Source of the DNA: Modestobacter sp. VKM Ac-2985
Lineage (GTDB): Bacteria; Actinomycetota; Actinomycetes; Mycobacteriales; Geodermatophilaceae
Length of the DNA stretch: 64,000 nt
NCBI RefSeq assembly: GCF_026967925.1
Contig: NZ_JAPVBI010000003.1
Coordinates: forward strand, 1,070,826-1,134,825
Reading direction: 5' to 3'
Shown: positions 17,528 through 26,457 of the stretch, piece by piece
Layout of the letters: the number at the start of each line of letters is the position of its first letter
Position numbering within the stretch: the stretch's first letter is position 1
Position numbers and translations under genes: made by a program
The notes under the pieces: model-generated
What the model saw: the letters and a program-made list of their open reading frames with translations, nothing else
What the model was told of the DNA's origin: nothing
The model's database searches: none

Positions 17528-18285
17528 AACTGCAGCACGCCCTCGGTGGCCTAGAAGGGCTCGAGACCACACCGGTCAACTTCGAGAAGCGCGTCTTCGT
17601 CGAGGACTGGGAGAAGCGGATCTTCGGGATCCACGCCGCGATGATGGGCCTCAGCGATTCGCTGCGCGACGCCGGCTACGACATGGAAGCGGCAGGCGCG
17701 GCCGTGAACACCACCTGGACGTGGGCGGACCTCCGCAAGGGCGCCGAGGCGATGAACCCCTTCGAGTACTTCCAGTTCCGCTACTACGAGAAGTGGCTCG
17801 GCGGGATCACCGCCTACTTCCTGCAGCACGGGTACCTCACCGCCGACGAGCTGGCCACCACCACCGCCAAGTACGCGCAGACCCCCACCGCCGAGTTGCC
17901 GGTCCGCCCCAGCGACTCGATCGATGACCAGGTCATCCGCTACCTGCGGCAGGGCGACACCCCCTTCCGGGGCCCCGGCGAGCCACGCTTCGCCGCGGGC
18001 GACGCGGTGACCGTCGGGAATCCACCGCACAGCGACCACACCCGGCTGCCCGGCTACCTGCGCGGCCGCGACGGCGTGATCGAGCGCGTCTGGACCGGCA
18101 GCTACGCCTACTTCTGCTCCACCGGGCCCGACGGCCTCGGCGACCAGCCGGTGCCGGTGTACGTCGTCCGCTTCGAGCCGCAGGAGATCTGGGGTGCCGC
18201 CGCCGAGCCGAACGCTGGCCCGATCTACGTCGAGCTCTACGAGACCTACCTCAACCCGCCCGCCAGCACCGAGGACGCCGCCTGA
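17524..18285 (+). CDS. nthB: Nitrile hydratase subunit beta
   Basis: The 253-residue protein carries nitrile hydratase beta features: RVFVEDWEKRIFGIHAAMMG and NPFEYFQFRYYEKWLGGIT in the N-terminal helical part, and a C-terminal SH3-like barrel (GDAVTVGNPPHSDHTRLPGY, then VRFEPQEIWG). With the alpha subunit it hydrates nitriles to amides in the cytoplasm. The gene order beta-alpha-activator is that of cobalt-type enzymes. The GTG start overlaps the DUF1097 stop, and its own stop shares one base with the alpha ATG. Confidence 0.93.
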   Translation: MKLQHALGGLEGLETTPVNFEKRVFVEDWEKRIFGIHAAMMGLSDSLRDAGYDMEAAGAAVNTTWTWADLRKGAEAMNPFEYFQFRYYEKWLGGITAYFLQHGYLTADELATTTAKYAQTPTAELPVRPSDSIDDQVIRYLRQGDTPFRGPGEPRFAAGDAVTVGNPPHSDHTRLPGYLRGRDGVIERVWTGSYAYFCSTGPDGLGDQPVPVYVVRFEPQEIWGAAAEPNAGPIYVELYETYLNPPASTEDAA

Positions 18286-18911
18286 TGAGCACCCCGTTCA
18301 GCTACCCCTCCGACCGAGAAGAGCAGAGCGCCGCCCAGGTCCGGGCGCTCGAGGCGCTGCTGATCGAGAAGGGAGTCATCACCCACACCACGGTCGACAA
18401 GGTGCTGGGCTACTTCGAGTCGGAGATGACCCCGCTGAACGGCCAGAAGATCGTCGCCCGCGCCTGGGTGGACCCGGACTTCGCCGCCCTGCTCGCCACC
18501 GACGCACCCGCGGCGGTCGCACAGCTGGACCTCCCCGACGGCATGGCCGGCGCGGAGGGCGAGCACCTCGCGGCCGTGCTCAACGAGCCCGGCGTGCACA
18601 ACCTGGTCATCTGCACCCTCTGCTCCTGCTTCCCGTGGCCGGTGCTCGGGCTGCCGCCCTACTGGTACAAGGACCCGGTCTTCCGCGCCCGGGCGGCCCG
18701 CGAACCGCGTGCGGTGCTGACCGAGCTCGGCGTGCCGCTGGACGACGACACCGAGGTGCGCGTCTGGGACTCCAGCGGTCACTCCCGCTGGTTCGTCGTC
18801 CCGGAACGCCCGGCCGGCACCGAGGGATGGACCGAGGATCAGCTCGCCGCGCTGGTCACCACCGAGTCGATGATCGGCGTCGCCCTCGCCGACGTCCCCG
18901 CCCCGGTCTGA
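18285..18911 (+). CDS. nthA: Nitrile hydratase subunit alpha, cobalt type
   Basis: The 208-residue catalytic subunit has the metal-binding claw ICTLCSCFPWPVLGLPPYWY. The C-T-L-C-S-C form, with Thr where iron enzymes have Ser, indicates the non-corrin cobalt type; two of these Cys are normally oxidised to sulfinic and sulfenic acids. The protein has the usual alpha length, and the N-terminal AQVRALEALLIEKGVI region is typical. It forms a heterodimer or heterotetramer with the beta product and converts nitriles to amides. The amidase usually found beside such genes is not in this window. Confidence 0.95.
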   Translation: MSTPFSYPSDREEQSAAQVRALEALLIEKGVITHTTVDKVLGYFESEMTPLNGQKIVARAWVDPDFAALLATDAPAAVAQLDLPDGMAGAEGEHLAAVLNEPGVHNLVICTLCSCFPWPVLGLPPYWYKDPVFRARAAREPRAVLTELGVPLDDDTEVRVWDSSGHSRWFVVPERPAGTEGWTEDQLAALVTTESMIGVALADVPAPV

Positions 18912-18925
18912 GTCGAGGAGATCCG

Positions 18926-19321
18926 ATGAGCAGCGACGTCGTCGACTTCACCTACGACGCGGACGGCAAGGCCGTCTTCCACGACTCCTGCGTCACCGAC
19001 CTGGACCAGCCGACCTTCGACGCCGAGTGGCAGCGCCGCGCGTTCGGCCTGGCGGTGGCCCTGTCGGAGTTCCGGCACTACGAGTGGACGGACTTCCAGC
19101 AGGCACTGATCGGCGAGATCGGTGCCTGGGAGAAGGCGCCGGCCGACGCCCGCGGCCGTTGGGAGTACTACGAGCACTGGGTGAGCGCGCTGCACGAGGT
19201 GGTCGCCGGGCACGGGCTCCTGGAGGAGGGCTACGTCAACCCCGAGGACCGCGACGAGCACGACGACCACCAGCCGCCAGCGCCCACCGTCCCCAGCACT
19301 CCGACGCCACGACCTTCGTGA
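18926..19321 (+). CDS. Nitrile hydratase accessory (activator) protein
   Basis: The 131-residue protein resembles the N-terminal half of the beta subunit ([19 protein letters not shown], then [15 protein letters not shown]), which is characteristic of the P14K/NhlE-type activators of nitrile hydratase. These proteins deliver cobalt to the alpha subunit by subunit exchange and allow claw-cysteine oxidation. The acidic, His-containing tail ([10 protein letters not shown]) could bind metal, though that is inference. It follows the alpha gene by 14 bases and closes the operon. Confidence 0.85.
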   Translation: MSSDVVDFTYDADGKAVFHDSCVTDLDQPTFDAEWQRRAFGLAVALSEFRHYEWTDFQQALIGEIGAWEKAPADARGRWEYYEHWVSALHEVVAGHGLLEEGYVNPEDRDEHDDHQPPAPTVPSTPTPRPS

Positions 19322-19424
19322 CCCCTGCCTTGCCGGTCGAGGGCCTTCACCCCTCGGCCGGCGACCGGCCCCGCGACGCGCACTCCCGACGCCGCCGCCT
19401 GGGCGCCACGAGTGCGACGCAGGT

Positions 19425-19745
19425 ATGGACGAATCGATTCATACCGACTCTGTGCTGCGCGACGTCACCGTCGAGGTGATCGAACGGCTCACCCGGCTGG
19501 CCGAGCGGGAACACACCTCGGTGAGTGCGGTAGCGGTCGGTGAGTTGGCGGACGTCAGCCGGCGAGCGGACAACCCGACCGATGATCGCCCTCGACGGCG
19601 CGGTCGACGCCCTACTGAACGACGGAGCAGCGCAGAGGCATGGGCCCGGGTGCAGCGTGACGCGCCGCACCTGATCGACGCCGAGGTGCCTCAGGTCTGC
19701 GCCGCCTCGTTGCCGTCGGCCGCCTGCCGGCGTCCTCCGGTCAGC
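19425..19745 (+). pseudogene. Decayed VapBC-type toxin-antitoxin copy
   Basis: The first part reads as the antitoxin DNA-binding half ([33 protein letters not shown]), nearly identical to the intact VapB at 24313. The 3' end of the antitoxin is deleted, so its sequence joins directly to a VapC start ([15 protein letters not shown]) in another frame. That frame soon stops, while another frame continues the toxin (APHLIDAEV) and then loses similarity by about 19745. Deletion plus frameshifts leave neither protein intact. Confidence 0.8.
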
Positions 19746-19885
19746 GGCTGCCCTCGGTGACGACGGCCGGTGCGACCGTGTCCAGATCGTCTCGCGCTGG
19801 GACTTACCCCTGCACACTCTTCCCGGACATCAAAGGATCGCGTGTGATGCTTTAACGGAAGCCGATGTCATGAAAGGTTGTGCTC

Positions 19886-21178
19886 ATGGCGACCTGGCTG
19901 GATGCGGAGTGGGAGCACTCGGACCTCAGCATGGTCCCTCGTTCCGACCGACTGTTCGGCTCCTACCGGCAGTACTCACCCGACATGGTCACCACACGTC
20001 CGCTGGGCATGTCCCGCAGCACGACGCAGCGAGCCACCGTCGCAGAGCGAGCCGTCCGCGAACTGGGCGCCGGACCCGGAGCCCAGGGACTCGAGGGGTT
20101 GTCGCGCTTCCTCCTCCGCTCCGAGGCCATCGCCAGCTCGCTGATCGAAGGGATCGCCCCCTCCCCGCAGCAGGTTGCCCTGGCCGAGCTCGCCCAGGAC
20201 GAGGACGTTCGTGGCTTCAGCGACGAGGCCCGGCTGGTGGCGAACAACATCACCATCCTCCGCCGGGCCGGTGACGACCTCGCGTCCGCCGCGGAGATCA
20301 CGGTGGCCGACATCGAGGCGCTGCACCGGGCACTGCTCCCCGAGGAGAAGCACCACGGCCTCCGCAGAGTGCAGAACTGGGTGGGCGGGTCGAACTGGCA
20401 CCCGCTGTCCGCCGACTTCGTCCCACCGCCACCCGAGCTCGTTCCCGAGCTGATGGCCGACCTCGTCGACTACATGAACGGCTCGGTGCACGCACCACTC
20501 GTCCAGGCCGGCATCGTGCACGCGCAGTTCGAGACCATCCACCCGTTCACCGACGGCAACGGCCGCGTCGGCCGGGCCCTCATCCACACCGTGCTCACCC
20601 GCCGCGGCCTGACTCCCAGCGCCATCCTCCCCGTCAGCCTGGTGCTGGCCACGCTGCGCCGCGGCTACGTCGACGGCTTGACCGCCTACCGGTACTCGAC
20701 ATCACCCGACAGCCCGGAGGCCGCTTCGGCCGTCGCTGCCTGGCTGGACGTCTTCCTCGACGCGACCACGGTCGCCGCGGAACAGGCACGGACCTTCGCC
20801 GGGCAGGTCGCTGAGCTGCAGGCGGAGTGGGAGATGAAGCTGGCCGACCACCGGACTGCGCATGGCCTCCGGGAGACGCCGCGAACCGACTCAGCGACGT
20901 ACAAGCTGCTCCGCACACTTCCCGAGGTCCCCATCCTCACCGCACGCACGGCGCAGCGACGGCTGGGGGTCTCGTTCCCACCCGCCCGCGCCGCCTTGGA
21001 GGAACTGGCGGACGCCGGCATCCTGGCGCGCCGGTCAGTCGAACGCGGGACGACCGGCTACACCGCCACCGACGTCTTCTCACTCGTGACGCACACCGAG
21101 CGCCAACTGGCGAGCACCTGGTGGGACACCAGGTGCTCTGGACCCAACCGGCCCGTCCCAGCTCCACCCGAGGGCTGA
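19886..21178 (+). CDS. Fic family protein (predicted AMPylator)
   Basis: The 430-residue protein contains the full Fic motif HPFTDGNGRVGR near residue 218, with the catalytic His. Upstream, SSLIEG near residues 82-88 matches the inhibitory helix motif of class II Fic proteins, so activity is probably self-restrained. A C-terminal winged-helix-like region (ILTARTAQRRLGVSFPPARA, then ELADAGIL) resembles those found in chromosomal Fic/DOC regulators. Members transfer AMP from ATP to target proteins; the target here is unknown. ATG 19886 has GAAAGG 8 bases upstream; GTG 19880 is too close to that site. Confidence 0.85.
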   Translation: MATWLDAEWEHSDLSMVPRSDRLFGSYRQYSPDMVTTRPLGMSRSTTQRATVAERAVRELGAGPGAQGLEGLSRFLLRSEAIASSLIEGIAPSPQQVALAELAQDEDVRGFSDEARLVANNITILRRAGDDLASAAEITVADIEALHRALLPEEKHHGLRRVQNWVGGSNWHPLSADFVPPPPELVPELMADLVDYMNGSVHAPLVQAGIVHAQFETIHPFTDGNGRVGRALIHTVLTRRGLTPSAILPVSLVLATLRRGYVDGLTAYRYSTSPDSPEAASAVAAWLDVFLDATTVAAEQARTFAGQVAELQAEWEMKLADHRTAHGLRETPRTDSATYKLLRTLPEVPILTARTAQRRLGVSFPPARAALEELADAGILARRSVERGTTGYTATDVFSLVTHTERQLASTWWDTRCSGPNRPVPAPPEG

Positions 21179-21253
21179 CCAGCCGGCCATGACGCATGGG
21201 TCGCGCCGGGCTGCTGCAGGAAGTGGAGCAATCCGCTCGCGGACGGATCGCGG

Positions 21254-21372
21254 GTGGCCGACGTCAAGATCGGTGGTTGGTCGCGACCGTAGGAGCTCAC
21301 CAGCGAACAGGCGGGCTGCGGGGCGTCTGCCTGCACTCGACCCGCGCGGAGACACAGCAGTGCCACACCAAC
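21254..21372 (+). pseudogene. Remnant of a DUF2075 gene
   Basis: Two short pieces match the DUF2075 gene at 9027-10937 in the right order. About 21258-21288 reads DVKIGGWSRP, like DVTIGDWSRP there. About 21304-21360, in another frame, reads GLRGVCLHST then AETQQ, like GLRGVYLHST and ETQQL at that gene's C-terminus. The roughly 300 bases between these blocks in the intact gene are missing here. It is an old deleted copy with no coding capacity. Confidence 0.7.
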
Positions 21373-21396
21373 CGGCCGGTGACCTCAGCTGAACAG

Positions 21397-21630
21397 ATGG
21401 CGGCGGCCTGCCTGCCGTGCGCGTGGCACCTGTGGCGGTCGCCCCCCGGGTCGGTGTGGCGGTTCGCCGCCCTGGTGGACGCCGCGATGCTGGGGCTGCA
21501 CGCGCAGCTGATGGGCGGCTCGGGCCATGTCCACCACGCGGCGGGGCCGGGCGCGCTGATGTGGCTGGGCCTCGGCCTGGTGGCCGCCCAGCTCGCCCTC
21601 GCCGGCGCCGCAGCCCTCCGCCGCCTCTGA
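21397..21630 (+). CDS. Possible small membrane protein
   Basis: An open frame of 77 residues with two hydrophobic segments (VWRFAALVDAAMLGLHAQLM and [20 protein letters not shown]) separated by a His-containing loop (SGHVHHAAG). It ends just before a strong palindromic hairpin that would terminate it, which supports a real gene. There is no clear ribosome site before ATG 21397 and no family I recognise, so it is only a fair candidate. Confidence 0.4.
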   Translation: MAAACLPCAWHLWRSPPGSVWRFAALVDAAMLGLHAQLMGGSGHVHHAAGPGALMWLGLGLVAAQLALAGAAALRRL

Positions 21631-21637
21631 CCGCTCG

Positions 21638-21693
21638 GTGATGTGCGCCGGTGGCGGGTTCTCGGCCCGGAACCCGCCATCGGCGCACATCAC
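21638..21693. terminator. Long palindromic hairpin, family with 40739-40794
   Basis: A 24-base arm starting GTGATGTGC and ending GGCGGGTTC is repeated in inverted form (GAACCCGCC to GCACATCAC) after an 8-base loop, with few mismatches. The same arms occur at 40739-40794. It lies between convergent or closely spaced genes, so a transcription terminator or REP-like extragenic element fits. Confidence 0.7.
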
Positions 21694-21766
21694 TGGACCC
21701 TGAGCCGGTCAGGAGCGGCGCGGCGCCATGCGCAGCGCGGCGCCGAACGCCTTGACCACCTTTGCC

Positions 21767-22312
21767 TCACGCATCACCCCGGGCTCCTGCCCGCCAGCGC
21801 CGTCGCGCCTCCAACACGTACGGGTGGAGCGGATGTGTGGCGTTGTCGGCCTGATTGAGCGGTGGCTCCAGCTCAGCGATCACTGCGGCCTCGACCGTCC
21901 ACGGCTCCGGGTGCTCGGCCCACGTCAGTTGCAGCTTCTCCCCCATCCACTCCGACAGCGCCAACTCGTCCCGGTTGACCAGCACCGGCCGGGTCGTCCA
22001 TCGGCTCTGCCAGCCCTGCTGCTCGCTCAGCAGTGCGGCCAGCGACCGACGCAGCGTCGAGGATGCCGTCGTCCCGCGGATGTGGTCGCCCACCACCCGG
22101 CTGCGCAGCGTCGCCTTCGACGCCGCCCCGTTCGGCGCGATGCCCACGTACAGCAGCTGCAGGTCAGCGGCCTCGTGCCGCGGTCCGGAGATGCCGGGCA
22201 GCGCACCGAACCGCCCCCACCACGCGTAGACCCCCGGTGCGGCAGGCATCCCGGCGCGCGCCTCGTCCAGCGACACGGGGAGCGAGCGCAGCGCGGCGAC
22301 CACGGAGTTCAT
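21767..22312 (-). CDS. GIY-YIG-like protein
   Basis: The 181-residue protein starts with a GIY-YIG-type core: PGVYAWWGRFG stands for the GIY strand and LLYVGIAPNG for YIG, followed by LRSRVVGDHIRGTTASSTLR where the catalytic Arg is expected, and later EPPLNQADN resembling the Glu/Asn end of the domain. GIY-YIG domains are single-strand-cutting nucleases, but this compact cytoplasmic version is uncharacterised. ATG 22312 begins the hydrophobic helix MNSVVAALRSLP. A longer antisense frame through the oxidoreductase gene upstream is not real. Confidence 0.7.
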   Translation of the reverse strand: MNSVVAALRSLPVSLDEARAGMPAAPGVYAWWGRFGALPGISGPRHEAADLQLLYVGIAPNGAASKATLRSRVVGDHIRGTTASSTLRRSLAALLSEQQGWQSRWTTRPVLVNRDELALSEWMGEKLQLTWAEHPEPWTVEAAVIAELEPPLNQADNATHPLHPYVLEARRRWRAGARGDA

Positions 22313-22465
22313 GCCGACAGTCAAACGCCCGCAACACCCCGGACCCAATCCGCACGGCGGCGGCAGAGCACCGTGCGGAGAAGTTGACCGACGTCCCCGG
22401 CGCTCGTAACCGGAGCGGAGCGCGAGCGAGGTGTCGTGAGGGCACCGACTCCGAGAGGACCGCCC

Positions 22466-23686
22466 GTGCCCGACCTGTTCTCCCCCTTCACGCTCAAGGG
22501 CGTGACGCTGCGCAACCGCATCGCCATGTCGCCGATGACCATGTACGGCTCGGTCGACGGCCAGATGGACGACTACCACGTCATGTACCTCGGGGCCCGC
22601 GCCGCCGGCGGCTTCGGGCTGGTCTTCCCCGAGCAGATCGCCATCACCCCCGACGGCCGCACCACCACCTCCTGCGCCGGCATCTGGGACGACGACCAGA
22701 TCGCCGGCCACGCCCGGGTCACCGCGATCATCAAGCGCTTCGGCGCTGTCCCGGGCATCCAGCTGGGCCACACCGGCCGCAAGGGCAGCGAGGTCCCGCC
22801 GCACAAGGAGACCAACGCCCAGGGCTCCTGGAAGGCCCTCCCACCGGACCACCCCGACGGCTGGCAGACCGTCGGCCCCTCGGCCATCCCCGCCGGCGGT
22901 GACCACTCCTACCCGGTGCACGAGCTGACGGTCGACGAGATCAAGGGCCTGCACCGCAGCTACGCCGACGCCGCCCGTCGCGCCGCCGACGCCGGCTACG
23001 AGTGGCTGGAGATGCACTTCGCGCACGGCTACCTCGCCGCCAGCTTCTTCTCCCCGCTCGCCAACCAGCGCACCGATTCCTACGGCGGCAGCAACCGCAA
23101 CCGGGCCCGCTTCCTGCTCGAGGCCCTCGACGCCGTCCGGGAGGTCTGGCCCGAGCACCTGCCGCTGACCATGCGGCTGGGCTCCGACGACTTCCACCCC
23201 GCCGGCACCCAGTTCGAGGACTCCCTCGAGGCGATCGGCTGGATGAAGGAGCACGGCCTCGACCTCGCCGACCTGTCCATGGGCGGCAACACCGACGACA
23301 TGGTCAACCCGTCCTTCTTCAACGAGCCCGCCGGCTTCGTCCCGCGCGCCACCCGGGTCCGCCGCGAGGTCGGCATCCCGGTCGCGACCAGCTGGAACCT
23401 CGGCGTCCCGCAGACCGCCGACTCGGTGATCCGATCCGAGCTCATCGATGTGGCGATGATCGGTCGGCCGGCGCTGTCGAACCCACACTGGCCGGTCTGG
23501 GCCGCCCGCGAGCTCGGTGTCGAGGCCCCCTTCGACCTGCTGCCGGCGGACTGGCGGTGGTGGCTGTCCAACTTCCGCGGCCACGCCCCGAGCATCGGGC
23601 TGCCGCCCACCCCGGCCGAGGTGCGCGCCGCCGCCGAGGCCGACGTTCCGATCGCCGAGTTCGGCGAGGTGCCGGTCAGCGTCTGA
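22466..23686 (+). CDS. Old yellow enzyme (NADH:flavin oxidoreductase)
   Basis: The 406-residue FMN enzyme begins with LFSPFTLKGVTLRNRIAMSP, the standard N-terminus of OYE/YqjM-like TIM barrels. GIQLGHTGRKG carries the substrate-binding His and Arg region, HFAHGYLAASFFSPLANQRT and YGGSNRNRARFLLE are classic, and MIGRPALSNPHW is the FMN phosphate site near the C-terminus. Such enzymes reduce activated C=C bonds using NAD(P)H; the substrate is not known. GTG 22466 has GAGAGGA 6 bases upstream; the GTG at 22436 lacks one. It stands alone, without operon partners. Confidence 0.9.
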   Translation: MPDLFSPFTLKGVTLRNRIAMSPMTMYGSVDGQMDDYHVMYLGARAAGGFGLVFPEQIAITPDGRTTTSCAGIWDDDQIAGHARVTAIIKRFGAVPGIQLGHTGRKGSEVPPHKETNAQGSWKALPPDHPDGWQTVGPSAIPAGGDHSYPVHELTVDEIKGLHRSYADAARRAADAGYEWLEMHFAHGYLAASFFSPLANQRTDSYGGSNRNRARFLLEALDAVREVWPEHLPLTMRLGSDDFHPAGTQFEDSLEAIGWMKEHGLDLADLSMGGNTDDMVNPSFFNEPAGFVPRATRVRREVGIPVATSWNLGVPQTADSVIRSELIDVAMIGRPALSNPHWPVWAARELGVEAPFDLLPADWRWWLSNFRGHAPSIGLPPTPAEVRAAAEADVPIAEFGEVPVSV

Positions 23687-23822
23687 CCCTGCGGGCGGTC
23701 GACGTGACCACGTCGGCCGCCCGCACGGCTCCAGGGCGACCCGGTGCAGGTCACGCACGCCCGCACCCGGCCTGTGGACGACGCGAGCGGCGAGGGGCCG
23801 CTGCGCGGCAGAGTCCCCCGCC

Positions 23823-24262
23823 ATGAGGACCCGGCCGCACCCCGACATCCCCGTGACCAGCGACGCCGAACTGACCGAGCGGTGGCGCGACCTGCTCCAC
23901 CTCGACGGGCCACCGTCCTGCCGCCGACTGTTCCTCGCGTGGCTGCGAACCGACGGCACGATGCTCCACCTGCTCATCCCGGTCGAGGAGCTCCCGCTCG
24001 AGCCCGATCGGGGGGCCATCGGCAACCTCGCCGAGCTGCACACCGTCGTGGCCGATTCCGAGGACGTCGATCCGACCGGCCTGCACCTGGCGATGTGCCT
24101 GGAGCGCCCCGGGCCGGCGACACCCACCCCGGACGACGCGCCTGGTGCAGCGCGATCGAGTCGATCATCCGTGGCCGCGACGGTCTCGACTGCAGCCTGC
24201 ACGTGCACGACGGGCGCACCGCTCTGCCGGTCCTCCCCCGGCCGACGTGGCCGGTGCCGTGA
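23823..24262 (+). pseudogene. Frameshifted hypothetical gene
   Basis: From ATG 23823 the frame reads as a compact globular protein ([20 protein letters not shown], then [12 protein letters not shown] and [14 protein letters not shown]) through about 24130. There it loses sense, and the next frame carries on with [20 protein letters not shown] and [13 protein letters not shown] to the stop at 24262. One base lost (or two gained) around 24130-24140 would restore a protein of about 145 residues. It could be a true mutation or a sequencing error. The family is a small actinobacterial hypothetical of unknown role. Confidence 0.65.
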
Positions 24263-24312
24263 GCGTCGAGCGCCTGCTTGCAGACTGCGACAGCCCGGTG
24301 GACGATCGCGGC

Positions 24313-24534
24313 ATGCCGACCCTGTACCTGCGCAACGTCCCCGTCGACGTGATCGAGCGCCTCACCCGGCTGGCCGAGCGCGAGCGCACCTCGGTCAGCG
24401 CGGTGGCGATCCGCGAGCTGGCCGACGTCAGCCGCCGGGCGGACAACCCGACCCTGCTGGCGGCCCTGCCGGACAGCGTCGTCGGCCTCGACGAGATCGT
24501 GGACGCCGTGGACGCAGGCCGCGCGGAGCGGTGA
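24313..24534 (+). CDS. vapB: VapB/FitA-type antitoxin
   Basis: The 73-residue protein has a ribbon-helix-helix N-terminus ([20 protein letters not shown], then [16 protein letters not shown]) that should bind the operon promoter as a dimer, and a C-terminal tail ([18 protein letters not shown]) likely to plug the toxin active site. Its stop overlaps the toxin's GTG by four bases. The N-terminal half recurs in the decayed copy at 19425, and its last 33 bases recur exactly at 26795-26827. Confidence 0.88.
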   Translation: MPTLYLRNVPVDVIERLTRLAERERTSVSAVAIRELADVSRRADNPTLLAALPDSVVGLDEIVDAVDAGRAER

Positions 24535-24914
24535 TCGTCCTCGACGCCTCGGCCGCCGTCGCAGCCCTGCTCCGCGATGGATCGGCCCGGGAGAGCGCGG
24601 CCCGCGAACAGCTGCATGCGCCGCACCTGATCGACGCGGAGGTGGCCCAGACCCTCCGCCGACTCGTCTCAGCCGGCCGTCTCCCGGCGCACGCCGGCAA
24701 ACACCTCCTCCTCGAGTGGTCCGCGCTGGCCCTCGTCCGTCACCCGGCCCATCCACTGCTCCCGCACATCTGGGCACTCCGGGAGAACGTCACGGCCTAC
24801 GACGCGACCTACGTCGCCCTGGCCGAGGCGCTGGGCTGCGCCCTGCTCACCGCCGATACCCGACTGGCGCGCGCACCCGGAACCACCTGCCCGGTCACCG
24901 TCGTAGCCAGCTGA
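24531..24914 (+). CDS. vapC: VapC-type PIN domain toxin
   Basis: The 127-residue PIN-domain ribonuclease shows the four acidic Mg-binding positions: IVLDASAAV (Asp), HLIDAEV (Glu), [12 protein letters not shown] (Asp) and LLTADTRLA (Asp). Freed toxin cleaves RNA, in known cases tRNA or rRNA; the partner at 24313 should neutralise it. GTG 24531 is set by the overlap with the antitoxin stop. Confidence 0.9.
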   Translation: MIVLDASAAVAALLRDGSARESAAREQLHAPHLIDAEVAQTLRRLVSAGRLPAHAGKHLLLEWSALALVRHPAHPLLPHIWALRENVTAYDATYVALAEALGCALLTADTRLARAPGTTCPVTVVAS

Positions 24915-24990
24915 CCGAGGTCGCGGCGGCCGCAGCACAGCCGCCATCGACCGGACGTTCCTGTCAGACGATCGAACTGGTGTTCGAATC

Positions 24991-26100
24991 ATGACGACCG
25001 CGACTGGACCCACCACTGCCCCGAGCGCCGACCAGCTCCGAGCCGAGTTCACCGAGAGCCTGGGTCAGGGACTGCGCGAGGGTCTCGACTCGCCCACGCC
25101 TGGGACGTTGCTGGGCATGGCGTCGTCGATGCTCGACATCTCCAGCCATCCCGACGCCGATCCCGGGAGCACGGCGCAGGTCGTCCGCCACCTCACGACC
25201 TGGGACCGCCCGGAGACGTCGGCCGGCGCACTCGCCATCGCCACACTCGCCGACGAGCCGGGCCTGCGCCGATGGGCCCGCCGGGACATCGCCGATCGTG
25301 GGCACACCGTGCCGCGCTGGCTCGCCGACCTGCACCTCGCCACCCCGGCCGCCCGGACAGTCGAGCTGATCGGCCCTTTCCGCGAGGCGGACGATCTCGT
25401 CCTCGGCGTCACCACCCCGAGCGGGCATGCGCTCACCACCCTCGTCCGCGTCGACAACGAGCTGGGCGCCCGAGCCGTCGACGGCGCCCTGTTCGAGCAC
25501 CCGATCGAGACGGTGCTGCGCTCGCTGAGAACGGATGCCGACCCGGATCTCCGCATCCGCGACATCAGCGCGGCGGACGCCCGCGCCCGGCTCACCGCTG
25601 CGTTCACGGGAGTGAGACTCGACGAGGTGCTGAGAACCAGCACGAAGTGGCGGAACCAGCGCTGCATCGTGCGGTGGATGCTGTCCCGCTTCCCCGACGG
25701 CGGTGACGCCACCGTGCCCGGAAGACTGGACGACGTCGACACCGACGAGCTCACCGCACGGTTCCTGGCCTCACCGTGGGGCCGCCCTTGGACACGAGGT
25801 GCACTCCCGCTGCTGGTCGAGCGAGTCTTCGCCAGCGGCCTGAGCAACGGCGTGGGTGACCCACTCCTGTGGGCCCCGCGCCACGTCGGCCGACTGCTCG
25901 ACCCGCGGCTGCACGACCTCGACCCCGATGAGCTCGACCTCGATCGCGCCCCCGAGCTGCTGCGCGACCTCATCCGGTACGGCCACGACGAGCGCGGTGT
26001 GCGCGTCGGGCTCACCGACGCATCGCTGCACGCGGTCGACCGGTGGGCGCCTGCCTTCCGCACCGCTGTCCGAACGTGGGACGACGAGTTGACCGCATAG
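24991..26100 (+). CDS. Hypothetical protein, 369 residues
   Basis: I do not recognise a family. The protein is soluble, rich in Asp, Arg and Leu, with no signal or membrane segment. The first part (residues 10-110) looks helical. The middle (FREADDLVLGVTTPSGHALT, then LVRVDNELGARAVDGALFE) resembles the strand-rich segment of uncharacterised proteins seen next to SEC-C type genes. The last third (FLASPWGRPW, then WAPRHVGRLLDPRLHDLDPD) again looks helical and contains many Trp. It lies between the VapBC pair and the convergent MazF-type gene, so its association with either is only positional. Confidence 0.7.
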   Translation: MTTATGPTTAPSADQLRAEFTESLGQGLREGLDSPTPGTLLGMASSMLDISSHPDADPGSTAQVVRHLTTWDRPETSAGALAIATLADEPGLRRWARRDIADRGHTVPRWLADLHLATPAARTVELIGPFREADDLVLGVTTPSGHALTTLVRVDNELGARAVDGALFEHPIETVLRSLRTDADPDLRIRDISAADARARLTAAFTGVRLDEVLRTSTKWRNQRCIVRWMLSRFPDGGDATVPGRLDDVDTDELTARFLASPWGRPWTRGALPLLVERVFASGLSNGVGDPLLWAPRHVGRLLDPRLHDLDPDELDLDRAPELLRDLIRYGHDERGVRVGLTDASLHAVDRWAPAFRTAVRTWDDELTA

Positions 26101-26103
26101 CCG

Positions 26104-26457
26104 TTAGTCCGACAGCTGCAGGTGCACTCGCAGTGCGTCGTCGAGCTCGCTCATCAGGTCCAGCGGCACCCGGCCCAGCACCGGCCCGATGCGCTCCACG
26201 GCCACCGCTCGGACCTGCTCGGCCTGGGCTTTCGAGTCCACGGCAAGTCCGGTGCGGTCAGCTGGGAGCAGTGCCTGGAAGGGGAACACCCGGGACACGT
26301 TGCTGGTCACCGGCACCACGGTGACCACGCGCCGCCCGAGCCGGGGGGCCGTGGCGTTGGCACGGTCGTCTCTCACCAGCACAGCAGGCCGCTGGTTGCT
26401 CTCCTCACGGCCACGGACGGGCTCCAGGTCGGCGAGGCACATCTCACCGCGGCGCAT
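26104..26457 (-). CDS. MazF/PemK-type toxin
   Basis: The 117-residue protein has the MazF/PemK SH3-like core: [20 protein letters not shown] at the start (the loop before QRPAVLV), [20 protein letters not shown], and the Ser/Arg-bearing [16 protein letters not shown]. MazF proteins are sequence-specific mRNA interferases. Its start overlaps the 3' end of the antitoxin gene by 14 bases, the usual two-gene arrangement. Confidence 0.88.
   Translation of the reverse strand: MRRGEMCLADLEPVRGREESNQRPAVLVRDDRANATAPRLGRRVVTVVPVTSNVSRVFPFQALLPADRTGLAVDSKAQAEQVRAVAVERIGPVLGRVPLDLMSELDDALRVHLQLSD

Noticed and set aside
21767-24208. Very long minus-strand open frame upstream of the GIY-YIG gene
   Set aside because: It is antisense to the old yellow enzyme gene, which has full family motifs; only the part below 22312 is real.
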